A DNA stretch of 64,000 bases from Schaalia radingae. GTDB lineage: Bacteria; Actinomycetota; Actinomycetes; Actinomycetales; Actinomycetaceae. The DNA is taken from assembly GCF_900106055.1 (NCBI RefSeq), contig NZ_LT629792.1, forward strand, positions 1,116,001-1,180,000, read 5' to 3'. Within the stretch, counting starts at the first letter, position 1. Each line of letters opens with the position of its first letter. Position numbers and translations under genes: made by a program. The notes under the pieces are model-generated. The model ran no database searches. It was not told the DNA's origin and worked only from the letters and a program-made list of their open reading frames with translations. Of this stretch, positions 1-9,030 are shown piece by piece.

Positions 1-2
1 GG

Positions 3-2147
3 CCGGAAGGCCGTGACGGCGCGCTGGTCAGAACCGTCGAATCCTACGTCGCCTACTACCAGTCCTGGGCGCACACCTGGGAGTTCCAGGCACTGCTCAA
101 AGCGCGCCCGGTGGCAGGGGATCGTCATGTCGGACAAGACTTCATTGACGCGATTACTCCATTTGTGTGGTCCGCCGCGGACCGCGAAGGGTTCGTGGAC
201 AACGCCCGCACCTTGAGGCAACGCGCCGAAGCCCTGGTCCCGGCTGCGGACAGCGACCGGGAACTTAAACTCGGTGCCGGAGGACTTCGGGACGTCGAAT
301 TTACGATTCAGCTGCTCCAGCTTGTTCACGGGCGCACAGACGAATCGATCCGTATTGCCGACACCGTCGGAGCAATCCGGGCACTGTCCGACGGAGGATA
401 TGTTGCCCGAACGGATGCACGCGACCTGACGCACTGCTACTGCTTCCTGCGCACTGTTGAGCACCGGGCCCAGCTGGCACGCATGCGCAGAACACACATG
501 ATCCCCTCATCAGGACACGAACTGCGGCGTATTGCCCGAGCGATGGGGCCGGAGCTCATGAGCGCGGAAAACCTCATCGACACCGTGGACGACGTGCGTG
601 AGCGCGTCCGCAGGCTGCATGACGATATGTTCTACCGGCCGATTATCGCGGCCACCGCCCGCCTGACTCCCGACGAAGCCGCGCTGGATCTGGAGGCTGC
701 CAAGGCTCGTTTGGCGGCGCTGGGGTATCTGGATCCTGCCGGAGCGCTCGGTCATATCAAAGCTCTGACACACGGCACGTCACGCCGTGCCACCATTCAA
801 CGCCACCTGTTGCCTGTCTTTATGACGTGGCTTGGGCACGGAGCTGACCCTGACCTCGGGCTGTTGAACTTCCGTACCCTGTCCGAACGCATCGGCGATT
901 CGCATTGGTACCTGTCGCTTCTGCGCGATTCAGGTCTGGCGGCCTCACGACTGTGCGAACTCTTACCGTCCTCACGCTGGGTTGCCTCCGCTCTTGCTGA
1001 GTTGCCTGAAGCAGTGCAGTGGCTTGACGGTGATGAGCAGCTCAAAGCGCGCGACCGTCAGCGCCTGATCAACGAGGTGGACGCGCTTATCTCGCGACAC
1101 AGCGACACTGAACAGGCCATGTGGCGCGTGCAGGCGGTACGTGTACGTGAAGTGACGCGCGCAGCCCTGGGAGATGCACTGGCACATGTTGCCCCTGTGC
1201 GAACCGCCATTGCGGACGCTTCGGATGTGGCGCTTCATGGCGCACTGACTATCGCGACTCGCCAGTGGAGCAGCGAGCACGCAGACGCGCAGCCGCCACG
1301 CCTGGCTTTTGTTGCGATGGGTTCATACGGCGGACGCGAATCCTCATTGATGTCCGACGCCGACATTATTGCCGTTCACGAGGGGGACGCCGGTGCCGCC
1401 GTTGACATCACCATGCGCGTGAAAAAGCTGCTCAGCTCTGTCCACGAGGGATCGGGGCTGAGCGTGGATATGGATCTGCGACCGGAAGGAAAATCCGGGC
1501 CAGTTTCGCGCACGGTGAGCTCCTATGAGGAGTATTACCAGCGGTGGGGATCAGTATGGGAACGTCAGGCACTGTTACGAGCCAGACCCGCAGCAGGTGA
1601 CGGGGAGCTGCTGGCCGACTTCTTTGCCGCCATTGATCCGATCCGCTACGATCAGTCACCCTCGGACGCTGATATCCAGCAGATTCGCCTGCTGAAAGCT
1701 CGAATGGAACGCGAGCGACTGCCTCGTGGCATTGAGCCGACGCGGCATGTCAAACTTGGCGTGGGGGGAATGAGCGACGTGGAGTGGGTCGTGCAGCTCA
1801 TGCAGATGCGTCACGTTCACAGCTGTGAGGAGCTGCGCACCACCTCCACGCAGCGCGCGCTGGCGGTCCTACGACACAGCAACCTGATCAGCGGAGAGGA
1901 CGCTGATGACCTGGATCGCGCGTGGAGTTTAGCTCGACGCATCCGTACGGGAAACGTGCTGGCAACCGGGCGCACATCCGGGGTCAAAATCGACGTGCTG
2001 GCGCGCTCGGGTGCGAAACTGGCCTCGCTGGCGCACTTGTTAGGATATGGGGCAGGCGGCTATCACGCCCTGGAAGAGGACTGGCTGCGTGCGGCCCGGC
2101 GTTCACGGGATGTGATGGAAAGGCTCTTCTGGTCAGACTCACGGTGA
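3..2147 (+). CDS. glnE: Bifunctional glutamine synthetase adenylyltransferase/deadenylase, 3' part (start outside window)
   Basis: The reading frame is open from the left edge, so the N-terminal part of the first nucleotidyltransferase domain is missing. GlnE adds or removes AMP on glutamine synthetase to tune nitrogen assimilation. Both halves of the duplicated protein are visible. The first shows RPEGRDGALVRT and a WEFQALLKARPVAGD segment near the left edge, followed by GAGGLRDVEF. The second repeats the pattern with GSYGGRESSLMSDADI (nucleotides about 1318-1365), MDLRPEGKSGPVSRT, WERQALLRARPAAGD and GVGGMSDVEWVVQLMQ. The DAD pair in the second domain is the expected metal-binding motif. 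It ends 23 bases before the histidine phosphatase gene on the same strand, so the two may be co-transcribed. Identification is secure; only the 5' end is unknown. Confidence 0.95.
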   Translation, partial: PEGRDGALVRTVESYVAYYQSWAHTWEFQALLKARPVAGDRHVGQDFIDAITPFVWSAADREGFVDNARTLRQRAEALVPAADSDRELKLGAGGLRDVEFTIQLLQLVHGRTDESIRIADTVGAIRALSDGGYVARTDARDLTHCYCFLRTVEHRAQLARMRRTHMIPSSGHELRRIARAMGPELMSAENLIDTVDDVRERVRRLHDDMFYRPIIAATARLTPDEAALDLEAAKARLAALGYLDPAGALGHIKALTHGTSRRATIQRHLLPVFMTWLGHGADPDLGLLNFRTLSERIGDSHWYLSLLRDSGLAASRLCELLPSSRWVASALAELPEAVQWLDGDEQLKARDRQRLINEVDALISRHSDTEQAMWRVQAVRVREVTRAALGDALAHVAPVRTAIADASDVALHGALTIATRQWSSEHADAQPPRLAFVAMGSYGGRESSLMSDADIIAVHEGDAGAAVDITMRVKKLLSSVHEGSGLSVDMDLRPEGKSGPVSRTVSSYEEYYQRWGSVWERQALLRARPAAGDGELLADFFAAIDPIRYDQSPSDADIQQIRLLKARMERERLPRGIEPTRHVKLGVGGMSDVEWVVQLMQMRHVHSCEELRTTSTQRALAVLRHSNLISGEDADDLDRAWSLARRIRTGNVLATGRTSGVKIDVLARSGAKLASLAHLLGYGAGGYHALEEDWLRAARRSRDVMERLFWSDSR

Positions 2148-2170
2148 ATGGCATCTTGAGGAAGTAGGAA

Positions 2171-2848
2171 ATGAAACTTGTTCTTGTCCGGCACGGACAA
2201 ACCGCCGCCAATCGATCACACGCACTGGATACGGGCCGCCCCGGCGCACCCCTCGACAAGCGAGGACGTAAACAGGCCGAATCGCTGGCAGCGCGGTGGG
2301 AAAACGATATTGCACCGGCACCAGGCCTGGTGGTCGTCTCACCTTTGACCCGAACGCGGCAAACAGCAGCACCGCTGATCGCCCGCTTCAATTCACACGT
2401 GTGGATTCGACCCGGCATCCGTGAAATCGAGACAGGCGACGGTGAAATGGCGGTGGACCGCGCCTCGGAAATGACGTACATGCGCACCATCGTCCACTGG
2501 GCTCAGGGCAATCTGGATGCCAGAATGCCGGGTGCGCAAAACGGGCATGAAGTGCTGGCACGGGTGCGTCCCGTCATCGGTGAAATTGAACAGTGGGCCG
2601 AGGAGCACAAGGACGGAGTCGTCGCACTTGTCGCGCATGGCGCTATTTTGCGCACAATCACACCCGTGCTTGCCTCGAATGCGGATGCGCGCATGACGGT
2701 AACCAATCCGATGCGCAACACCGGCACCACGGTGCTCGATCGTGAAGGCGGCCAGTGGGTTGCGCGCACATGGAACGACCGTCCGATCGACCAATGGCCC
2801 GTGCCCGACGGCGAGATTCCACTGGTGCGATCAGAACTGAGTGCTTAG
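2171..2848 (+). CDS. Histidine phosphatase family (phosphoglycerate mutase-like) protein
   Basis: This 225-residue protein belongs to the histidine phosphatase superfamily. The N-terminus carries the RHG catalytic motif ([12 protein letters not shown], residues about 5-16), a [10 protein letters not shown] segment (about 57-66) that supplies a conserved arginine, and the second catalytic histidine in [11 protein letters not shown] (about 148-158). These fit a phosphate ester hydrolase or cofactor-dependent mutase. Members act on many small phosphoesters, so the substrate cannot be read from sequence. The ATG lies a few bases after GAGGAAGTAGGA. Its stop codon shares four bases (TTAG) with the stop of the convergent ABC ATPase gene. 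Confidence 0.88.
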   Translation: MKLVLVRHGQTAANRSHALDTGRPGAPLDKRGRKQAESLAARWENDIAPAPGLVVVSPLTRTRQTAAPLIARFNSHVWIRPGIREIETGDGEMAVDRASEMTYMRTIVHWAQGNLDARMPGAQNGHEVLARVRPVIGEIEQWAEEHKDGVVALVAHGAILRTITPVLASNADARMTVTNPMRNTGTTVLDREGGQWVARTWNDRPIDQWPVPDGEIPLVRSELSA

Positions 2849-3633
2849 AGAACCTTCGAGAAGAACGCCTTGGTGCGTTCGCGCGTGGGATGCTCGATGA
2901 CGTCGGAAGGCTTCCCCGCCTCCACAATCACACCCTCATCCATGAACACGACCTGGTCGGCCACTTCGCGCGCAAACCCAACCTCGTGCGTGACAGCCAC
3001 CATCGTCATGCCGGAGCGGGCCAGATCTTTCATCACGCCGAGCACTTCGTCAACCAACTCAGGGTCGAGGGCTGACGTCGGCTCATCGAACAACAACAGC
3101 TCCGGGTCCATGGCAAGTGCGCGTGCAATGGCAACACGCTGCTGCTGGCCACCGGACAGCTGCGAAGGATAGTGCTGAGCACGGTCAGCCAGACCGACAC
3201 GATCCAGCAGCGACAGCGCCGTTTTCTGCGCCTCTTTTTCCTTGACGCCCTTGACGTGCACAGGTGCTTCCATCACATTTTCGAGGGCGGTCATATGGGG
3301 GAACAGGTTGAAACGCTGAAACACCATGCCAATGCGAGAGCGTTGCTGAGCGATGACCTTGTCGGGCAGGTCATGCAGAACAGGCTGACCAGATGAGTCA
3401 GTGGTTTCGCGGTACCCAATCAGGTCGCCTTCAACATAAATCCTGCCTGCGCTGATACGTTCCAACTGGTTAATGCAGCGCAGGAGGGTTGATTTTCCTG
3501 AACCGGACGGCCCCAGGATCACGCACACCTCGCCGCTGCGTACCGTCAGGTCGATGCCGCGTAATACATGAAGATCACCGAAGAACTTGTGAACTGCCTG
3601 CACGGAGACCATCGGGGCAAGTGAAGAGCTCAT
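2845..3633 (-). CDS. Polar amino acid ABC transporter, ATP-binding protein
   Basis: The 262-residue protein is the ATPase of an amino acid importer of the GlnQ/GluA type. It has Walker [10 protein letters not shown] (residues 41-49), a Q-loop glutamine at about 106 ([17 protein letters not shown]), the signature [15 protein letters not shown] (159-173), Walker [13 protein letters not shown] (179-190) and the switch histidine in [11 protein letters not shown]. An insertion of about 20 residues follows the first beta-sheet segment (around 72-92). Its GTG/ATG region overlaps the permease stop by four bases, so the two are translationally coupled. It is the last gene of the three-gene minus-strand operon (binding protein, permease, ATPase). 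Confidence 0.93.
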   Translation of the reverse strand: MSSSLAPMVSVQAVHKFFGDLHVLRGIDLTVRSGEVCVILGPSGSGKSTLLRCINQLERISAGRIYVEGDLIGYRETTDSSGQPVLHDLPDKVIAQQRSRIGMVFQRFNLFPHMTALENVMEAPVHVKGVKEKEAQKTALSLLDRVGLADRAQHYPSQLSGGQQQRVAIARALAMDPELLLFDEPTSALDPELVDEVLGVMKDLARSGMTMVAVTHEVGFAREVADQVVFMDEGVIVEAGKPSDVIEHPTRERTKAFFSKVL

Positions 3634-4595
3634 GGTGTGACCTCGATAAATGGATCGTTTTTCGTGGTGTGAGAGGAATTGATGGCGCTCTGGCGTCCCG
3701 TCTTGTGCGAGGAAGTGCCGGTCGTGCCTTCCGGGCGGTCAGAGGTGAAGCCACGCCCATAGTGCTGCTCAATGAAGTACTGAATGACCATCAACAGCGA
3801 GGTGATCGCCAGATACCACAGTGCGGCCGCGATCAGCAGGGGGATCGGCACGAACAGCGCTTGCCCCTTGGTGCGCGCCACGAACGTCAATTCCAGAGTG
3901 AACGGAATGGCGGCAACCAGAGAGGTGGTCTTGAGCATCGAGATCGTCTCATTCCCGATCGGCGGGACAATCACGCGCATTGCCTGCGGCAGGATAATGC
4001 GACGCAGGATCAGACCGCGATGCATACCGAGCGCGGTCGCTGCTTCTTCCTGTCCCTTATCAACGGACAGCAGACCTGCGCGGATAATTTCAGCCAGGTA
4101 GGCGCCCTCGTTGAGTCCCAGGCCAATGAACGCCATCCAAAACGGCGTGAAAACCTGAGCGGTGTCGAAGGTGACGAACTCGGGGCCAAAGGGAATACCA
4201 AGTGAGAGCTGAGGGTAGAGGGTTGGAAGCAGAGACCAGAAGATGAGTTGCGTGTAGATTGGTGTGCCGCGGAAGAACCAGATGTAGAACGTGGCGACCC
4301 ACCGCAGGATCGGGTTGGGCGACTGACGCATAATTGCCATCGTCACCGCGAGGACCGTGCCGAGGATCATGGCGACGATCGTCAGGAGGATCGTGTACAT
4401 CACGCCGCTGACAATGGTGCGTGAGAACAGCCATTGCCACACGACGTCCCACCGGAAGTTCGGGTTGGTCAGCAGCGTGTTGATCGCCATGGCGACAAGC
4501 ACGGCGACAATCGCAGCCGACACGAGCCGACCGATACGTGGCACGGGTTTGGCGTGAATAATCTCAACGCCGTCACGAATGTCTTGCTTCGGCAC
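3630..4595 (-). CDS. Polar amino acid ABC transporter permease (HisM/GlnP type)
   Basis: This 321-residue membrane protein has an amino acid importer permease core. Hydrophobic helices begin near residue 25 ([19 protein letters not shown]) and continue through [20 protein letters not shown]. The cytoplasmic EAA-type loop is recognisable in [21 protein letters not shown] (about 180-200). The characteristic N-terminal motif [11 protein letters not shown] is present at about 109-119. The C-terminal tail after about residue 280 is polar and poorly conserved in character. The chosen start is a GTG at 4595, preceded by an AAAGAG-like ribosome site. It lies 30 bases after the binding-protein gene and overlaps the ATPase gene by four bases. 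A single permease gene suggests a homodimer. Confidence 0.9.
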   Translation of the reverse strand: MPKQDIRDGVEIIHAKPVPRIGRLVSAAIVAVLVAMAINTLLTNPNFRWDVVWQWLFSRTIVSGVMYTILLTIVAMILGTVLAVTMAIMRQSPNPILRWVATFYIWFFRGTPIYTQLIFWSLLPTLYPQLSLGIPFGPEFVTFDTAQVFTPFWMAFIGLGLNEGAYLAEIIRAGLLSVDKGQEEAATALGMHRGLILRRIILPQAMRVIVPPIGNETISMLKTTSLVAAIPFTLELTFVARTKGQALFVPIPLLIAAALWYLAITSLLMVIQYFIEQHYGRGFTSDRPEGTTGTSSHKTGRQSAINSSHTTKNDPFIEVTP

Positions 4596-4625
4596 TGGTC
4601 ACTCTTTCTCTGGTTAACCGACAGG

Positions 4626-5600
4626 TCACTCAACCGGCGGGTTGACAGTGGCCGTGTCGAGGGCGGAGGAGTCCGCGCCGTAGGGCGCGAGGATTTTCTC
4701 TAGGTATCCGCTGTCCATCAGGTACTGCATGGCCTTGGCAAGGGCATCTGTCAGAGCCTGATCAGACTTGGAAACCGCAACGCCCTGTGGGGCTGCTTCG
4801 ATGACGTCTCCAACCTGTTCGAGCTGTCCCTGGGTGAGCTTGACCGTGTAGCTGATCACTGTGGAATCTGCCAGGGTTGCGTCGTACTGTCCACCCACAA
4901 CCTTCGTGGCGACGTCAGTCTGCAGATCCATCGGCATGACCTGAATGGCGGGTTTGCCGTCGGCTTCACACTTTGCGGACAGCTCGTTGGCGTACTCGTG
5001 CTGGAACGTGCCGTTCTGAACGCCGAGGGTGGCGCCACAGGGGTCAGCGGGGTCGAAGTTCTTCGGGTTGCCTGTCGATACGGCGTATGCGGAACCAACC
5101 TCGATGAACTGAACGAAGTTGGTTTCTTTCTCACGTTCTGGAGTAATCGTGAACGCCGACATGCCGATGTCAAACTTGGTGCCCAGTGCCGGAATGATCG
5201 TGGGGAACTCGGCGTGCGTGGTGGTGCCTTCCGACAGACCCAGCACCTGTGCGAGGCCGCGCACCAGGTCAACTTCGTAGCCAACAGGGGTCTGACCATC
5301 GTCACCGCGGAATTCCGCCGGCGCGTAGTCCGTGGAGGCACCATTTCGCAGGACGTCACGATCCTTGATTTCCTGTGGAACGAGGGCAGCGATATCATCC
5401 TGGACTGGAATCTGGCTGGTATCGAAGGGGGTGATCCCCGTGGATGCCATTGGATTGTCGGCAGATGAGGTCGCTGATTGTGCTCCGGATGATGCGCCGG
5501 CATTCGACTGATCGGCAGGGACGTCATCGGGATCAGAGCACGCGGCCAGGCCACAGGCGGTCAGGGCAGCAATTGCAGTGACGACAGTAAACTTACGCAT
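4626..5600 (-). CDS. Amino acid ABC transporter substrate-binding lipoprotein
   Basis: The 324-residue product is a type 3 extracellular solute-binding lipoprotein. It starts MRKFTVV, with a hydrophobic signal and the lipobox LAAC followed by a Ser/Asp/Asn-rich linker. The body carries the family hallmark DIGMSAFTITPEREKETNF and PVGYEVDLVRGLA, which bind the alpha-amino and carboxylate groups of polar amino acids. I chose ATG 5600 because GGAGGA sits seven bases upstream; a longer TTG start at 5612 would place that ribosome site inside the gene. A TATACT box at 5677-5682 (minus strand) is a possible -10. The specific amino acid is not readable. Confidence 0.92.
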   Translation of the reverse strand: MRKFTVVTAIAALTACGLAACSDPDDVPADQSNAGASSGAQSATSSADNPMASTGITPFDTSQIPVQDDIAALVPQEIKDRDVLRNGASTDYAPAEFRGDDGQTPVGYEVDLVRGLAQVLGLSEGTTTHAEFPTIIPALGTKFDIGMSAFTITPEREKETNFVQFIEVGSAYAVSTGNPKNFDPADPCGATLGVQNGTFQHEYANELSAKCEADGKPAIQVMPMDLQTDVATKVVGGQYDATLADSTVISYTVKLTQGQLEQVGDVIEAAPQGVAVSKSDQALTDALAKAMQYLMDSGYLEKILAPYGADSSALDTATVNPPVE

Positions 5601-5719
5601 GATTTCCTCCAATATGCGAGCAACGCGAAGGAACTATTTCTCCACGTCGACCAACATATACGAGTATGCGCATAAAAGTATAGTGATGCGTCGCCGTCTC
5701 AATATGTGAAGCGACCGGC

Positions 5720-5735
5720 GCGGCGGCATCGCCGC
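5720..5735 (-). terminator. Possible hairpin terminator downstream of the DUF4191 gene
   Basis: GCGGCG and CGCCGC arms with a GCAT loop form a perfect six-base-pair GC stem just after the DUF4191 stop on the minus strand. There is no strong T-run, as is usual in actinobacteria, so the call is tentative. Confidence 0.35.
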
Positions 5736-5745
5736 TCAAACATGG

Positions 5746-6444
5746 TCAGTGGCCACGCAGGGCACGACGCGACGGGCGCGCCTTCATGGGATCAATGCTG
5801 CGAGGAACGCGTTGGTGCGTCTTGTTCTCCAACGCTGTCAACCGCTGAGAGATCGCAGGAACTTCCTCACGAGTCAGCGTCTTCTTGAGCTTCCGGATAC
5901 GACGGTCAAGCTGCCCGAGGGTGATCTGTCCATCACCATGGCCCACCTCAATCAGGTGAATCGGAACGTTCTGGGCGACACGCTGCGTGTTGCGACGCTC
6001 CTGATTCAACATCGGGCGCACACGCGAGGAGGGTCCCTCGGAAATGAAAACCACACCGGGCCTGCCGACAAGGCGCCACACCAGATCCTGATGGCGATTC
6101 GCTGCAACAGGCTCTTCGCTGACAATCCACCCGCGCTTGATCTGACTGATAACCGCATACACGGATCCGATCGTGCCGTCGATCTGCTGATACATTGCGC
6201 GGCGCACAAGTGCGGCGAGCAGACCCATGCACAGCAGCAGTGCCAACATGACTCCCGTCAGGATCCACATGAACCATGAGTTGGTGAGGAATCCGAGGAG
6301 GATGCCGAGAGCGATGAGAACGATGGAACCACCGATCATCACCCATCCGATCCACGGATATGAGCGCGCAGTGATCTTATAAGCGTCAGCGAAGTTCTGA
6401 TACCACCGACGCTTCTTTTCCTGGGGTGCATTTTCCTTTGCCAT
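5746..6444 (-). CDS. DUF4191 family two-helix membrane protein
   Basis: The 232-residue protein matches the actinobacterial DUF4191 pattern: a short charged N-terminus (MAKENAPQEKKRRWYQNF), two adjacent membrane helices at about 31-52 and 56-78, then a cytoplasmic domain with GSVYAVISQIKRGW, DLVWRLVGRPGVVFISEG and a basic C-terminal tail (SRRALRGH). No enzymatic motif is visible and the function of the family is unknown. It lies seven bases downstream of the MFS gene and is probably in the same transcript. In related genomes such proteins are often near lipoyl or glutamine synthetase genes, and here glnE and lpdA are indeed nearby. Confidence 0.82.
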   Translation of the reverse strand: MAKENAPQEKKRRWYQNFADAYKITARSYPWIGWVMIGGSIVLIALGILLGFLTNSWFMWILTGVMLALLLCMGLLAALVRRAMYQQIDGTIGSVYAVISQIKRGWIVSEEPVAANRHQDLVWRLVGRPGVVFISEGPSSRVRPMLNQERRNTQRVAQNVPIHLIEVGHGDGQITLGQLDRRIRKLKKTLTREEVPAISQRLTALENKTHQRVPRSIDPMKARPSRRALRGH

Positions 6445-6451
6445 AACGGTC

Positions 6452-7708
6452 CTATCCTACCTGTGATTGGAGCCGTGCGGGACCACGGCTTCCTGCGCGA
6501 CGCAAAATCTCACCCGTGAGTGCGATAACAAGTCCGGCGCACACTGCGATCGCATACGCCCACGGCGCACCGGACGAAGACGCCACCATGCCACCCGCGG
6601 CTGATCCACAGGACACGCCGATTGTGACCGAAGACTGCATCGACGTCATCGCCACTGAAACACCTTGTGGGGGAGCCAGGCGTTCCGACAATGAAAAGGC
6701 CGTCACCATTGTGGGCCCCACGAAGAGTCCGGCAATGAGCAGCATGAGAGCAGTCAGGATAATGCTCGAGGCCCCAGCTGTTGCCCCCATTGCTGCCGCA
6801 ATTCCGACCCCGCCGATGATGACGCGCCACGACAGTCGCACGGATTCGGGAATCAAGACAACCATCAGGGCCATTGCGGCTGACCCGATACCCATGACCG
6901 CGTAAATCAAACCGGCCTGCGTCTGCATTCCGGCCATTGCTGCTCGTTGGGTGGTGCCGGCCTGAACGGAGCCAAATATCGTACCGATACAGGCCATGAT
7001 GAGGATCGCCGGAAGGACAACGCGCAGCACCGAGGCGATCGACACCGGCGGGGTTTGCGTGCGATCAGCGTCGTCCTCGTTCGGCAGGGAAGCGGGCGTG
7101 CGAATAGCGAAAGGAATCCCGGCGCACAGCACGAGGAGGACGGCCAGTGCCAATGGCGCGGCAGGTGCTGCGGCGGACGCGGCGATGCCAACGAGGGCTG
7201 GGCCGAGGACGAAGACGAATTCATCAGCGGTGGACTCATAGGAAAAGGCTGCGGCCAGATGATGGGGGGAGGTAGTGCGCGCCACCCAGCGTGCACGCGT
7301 AAATGAGCCAATCGGAACGGCAGTCAGGCCCACGCATAAGGCAGCTAGCCACAAACCTGGGCCACTGTGAGCAGTCAGCGCTACAGCGCATAGTCCAGTT
7401 AGGGAGAGCGCGTTGAGGGGGAGCAGCGTGAGCAGTACCGGTCGTTGTCCGCCAAGGTCAGCCCAGCGTCCGATCAGCGGCGAAGCGATGGCTGTTGACA
7501 GAGAGACCACACCGGTCGCCAGTCCGCCGGTTGCGACGGATCCAGTAGAGGCGGTGATTGCCGTCATTGTCCCCAACGGAACCATGGCGTAAGGTGCGCG
7601 AGCCACAAACGCGATGATGAGCTCGGGCCACCCAACCAGAGCGGGCAGAATACGATAATGCGCCAGAGCGCGAAATGGTGATGTCTGCACGAAAGCATGT
7701 CCCAACAT
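6452..7708 (-). CDS. MFS family transporter
   Basis: A 418-residue major facilitator protein with about twelve hydrophobic segments, beginning with LVGWPELIIAFVARAPYAMV. The loop 2-3 region reads SPLIGRWADLGGQRPVLL, a form of the MFS signature GxxxDRxGRR. Small residues dominate, as in drug or sugar efflux members, but no substrate can be assigned. I prefer ATG 7708, which has a GAGGG ribosome site, over the upstream in-frame GTG at 7762, which would leave an untranslated leader of only a few bases behind the candidate promoter at 7775-7780. The DUF4191 gene follows after seven bases. Confidence 0.85.
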   Translation of the reverse strand: MLGHAFVQTSPFRALAHYRILPALVGWPELIIAFVARAPYAMVPLGTMTAITASTGSVATGGLATGVVSLSTAIASPLIGRWADLGGQRPVLLTLLPLNALSLTGLCAVALTAHSGPGLWLAALCVGLTAVPIGSFTRARWVARTTSPHHLAAAFSYESTADEFVFVLGPALVGIAASAAAPAAPLALAVLLVLCAGIPFAIRTPASLPNEDDADRTQTPPVSIASVLRVVLPAILIMACIGTIFGSVQAGTTQRAAMAGMQTQAGLIYAVMGIGSAAMALMVVLIPESVRLSWRVIIGGVGIAAAMGATAGASSIILTALMLLIAGLFVGPTMVTAFSLSERLAPPQGVSVAMTSMQSSVTIGVSCGSAAGGMVASSSGAPWAYAIAVCAGLVIALTGEILRRAGSRGPARLQSQVG

Positions 7709-7774
7709 AGGCGTGCCCTCAAGGGTCTTGCCAGGCAAGAGCAGGAGGGCTTGCTGCGCCACGGCAGCGGTGTC

Positions 7775-7780
7775 ATTCTA
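7775..7780 (-). promoter_or_regulatory. Candidate -10 box (TAGAAT) for the MFS-DUF4191 transcript
   Basis: TAGAAT on the minus strand lies 12 bases before the GTG at 7762 and 66 bases before the preferred ATG. No clear -35 element was found. Confidence 0.35.
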
Positions 7781-7819
7781 GCGTGTATCCATGCGCCATC
7801 CACAGATTGCGATTGCGTA

Positions 7820-7848
7820 TTGTGTCATAGGGGAAGGCCCGTCACAGT
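7820..7848 (+). promoter_or_regulatory. Candidate leaderless promoter of the kinase-like gene
   Basis: TTGTGT (7820-7825) and CACAGT (7843-7848) are separated by exactly 17 bases. The ATG at 7855 begins six bases after the -10, which places transcription start at or next to the start codon. Confidence 0.5.
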
Positions 7849-7854
7849 AGGGGC

Positions 7855-9030
7855 ATGGATATCAATTCCTACGAGTTGCGGTCATTGGCCTCGATGAGCC
7901 ATGCCGGCCCCATGTGGCACACACTGACTCGCGATGGGAACGCAGGCCTGCTGGCACTGCGGTCAGCTGACGATGCGCAGCGCCTGGAGTCACGGTGGCG
8001 CGCCTGGGCGCAGATTGACTGTGACAACGTGGTACGGCTCCACGACGTGGCGCGCCATGACGATGGACGGTGTGCCGTTGTGATGGAGTACGTCACCGGT
8101 CGCACACTCGACACGCTGATCGGGACCCCCTCACTTCGTCGCAGGCAGGTGCGCGAGCGCATCAGCGCGTCCGTCCGGCGCGGTGTGGAGGCGCTCCACG
8201 AGCACGGCATCGTGCACGGCGACCTGTCTCCATCCAATATCGTGGTGCGCCCCGACTATCAGGCGGTCCTCATTGACATTATCGATGGTCCCGAAGGCAT
8301 CATCGGCACTGAAGGATGGTCCGATGGTGAGGGCACAGTCGAGGGCGACTGGGACAGCGTTGCGCGTATTGAACGCAAGCTCAGCGGCCCTGGCAGTGTG
8401 GGCGACGAATTAGGGGAGGTGCTGCGTCGCGCGGCGAACACGGAGCTCACACAGCATGAGAACGCGCCGGCACGGCATAAGCGACCTCGGTCTTCTCACG
8501 CAAAAGTCGGTTTTGCAGCGTGTATGGCGTTCGGAGTCGGCGCATGGGTGATCGGGCATGCAGTGCGCAGCGATGCTGAACAGAGCGTCTCCGAATCGGG
8601 CGCGGTATCAGCGTGCCCGAGCAGTGATGAGGCTCGTGACGTCATCACCGATGTGCTGCGTTCACGTGACAGCGCATTGATGAATCGCGATGTTGACGGG
8701 CTGACGTATGCAACCAGTGGTGTGTTGCTGGAGTCGGACCAGGCACTGATAGAGAATCTGGTCGCAGGCGGTGTGGAATTGAAGAATCTGTCGACAGCCG
8801 TTGTGGGCGATGTGACGGTTCGCTGCGACGGGCAGATGGTGACGGTCAGCACCCGCATTCAGCAGGCCAGCCACCAGCGCTGCGAGGCTGGACTGTGTCG
8901 CAGCGTCGGCACCCAGCCTGAACACAACGTGGAACTGACACTGGGCGGACATCCGCTGAGTGTTCACGACATAGCAAGCGGGGATGCGCCGAGTAACTCG
9001 AGCGCACCCCCGCCTGGTGAGGATTTCTAG
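7855..9030 (+). CDS. Degenerate serine/threonine kinase-like transmembrane protein
   Basis: The 391-residue protein has an N-terminal kinase-like domain (about 1-190), one membrane helix (about 218-237, VGFAACMAFGVGAWVIGHAV) and an extracytoplasmic C-terminal domain of about 150 residues with four cysteines. The catalytic loop HGDLSPSNI is kept (D123, N128) and the hinge VVMEYVTG is clear. However the glycine-rich loop is absent, the VAIK lysine is replaced by arginine in LLALR, and the DFG motif reads DII. It is therefore probably a pseudokinase or atypical kinase that couples an outside domain to an inside scaffold. The domain is also shorter than a normal Hanks kinase. Its TAG stop shares four bases (CTAG) with the convergent sucB stop. 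Function inferred only from architecture. Confidence 0.75.
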   Translation: MDINSYELRSLASMSHAGPMWHTLTRDGNAGLLALRSADDAQRLESRWRAWAQIDCDNVVRLHDVARHDDGRCAVVMEYVTGRTLDTLIGTPSLRRRQVRERISASVRRGVEALHEHGIVHGDLSPSNIVVRPDYQAVLIDIIDGPEGIIGTEGWSDGEGTVEGDWDSVARIERKLSGPGSVGDELGEVLRRAANTELTQHENAPARHKRPRSSHAKVGFAACMAFGVGAWVIGHAVRSDAEQSVSESGAVSACPSSDEARDVITDVLRSRDSALMNRDVDGLTYATSGVLLESDQALIENLVAGGVELKNLSTAVVGDVTVRCDGQMVTVSTRIQQASHQRCEAGLCRSVGTQPEHNVELTLGGHPLSVHDIASGDAPSNSSAPPPGEDF

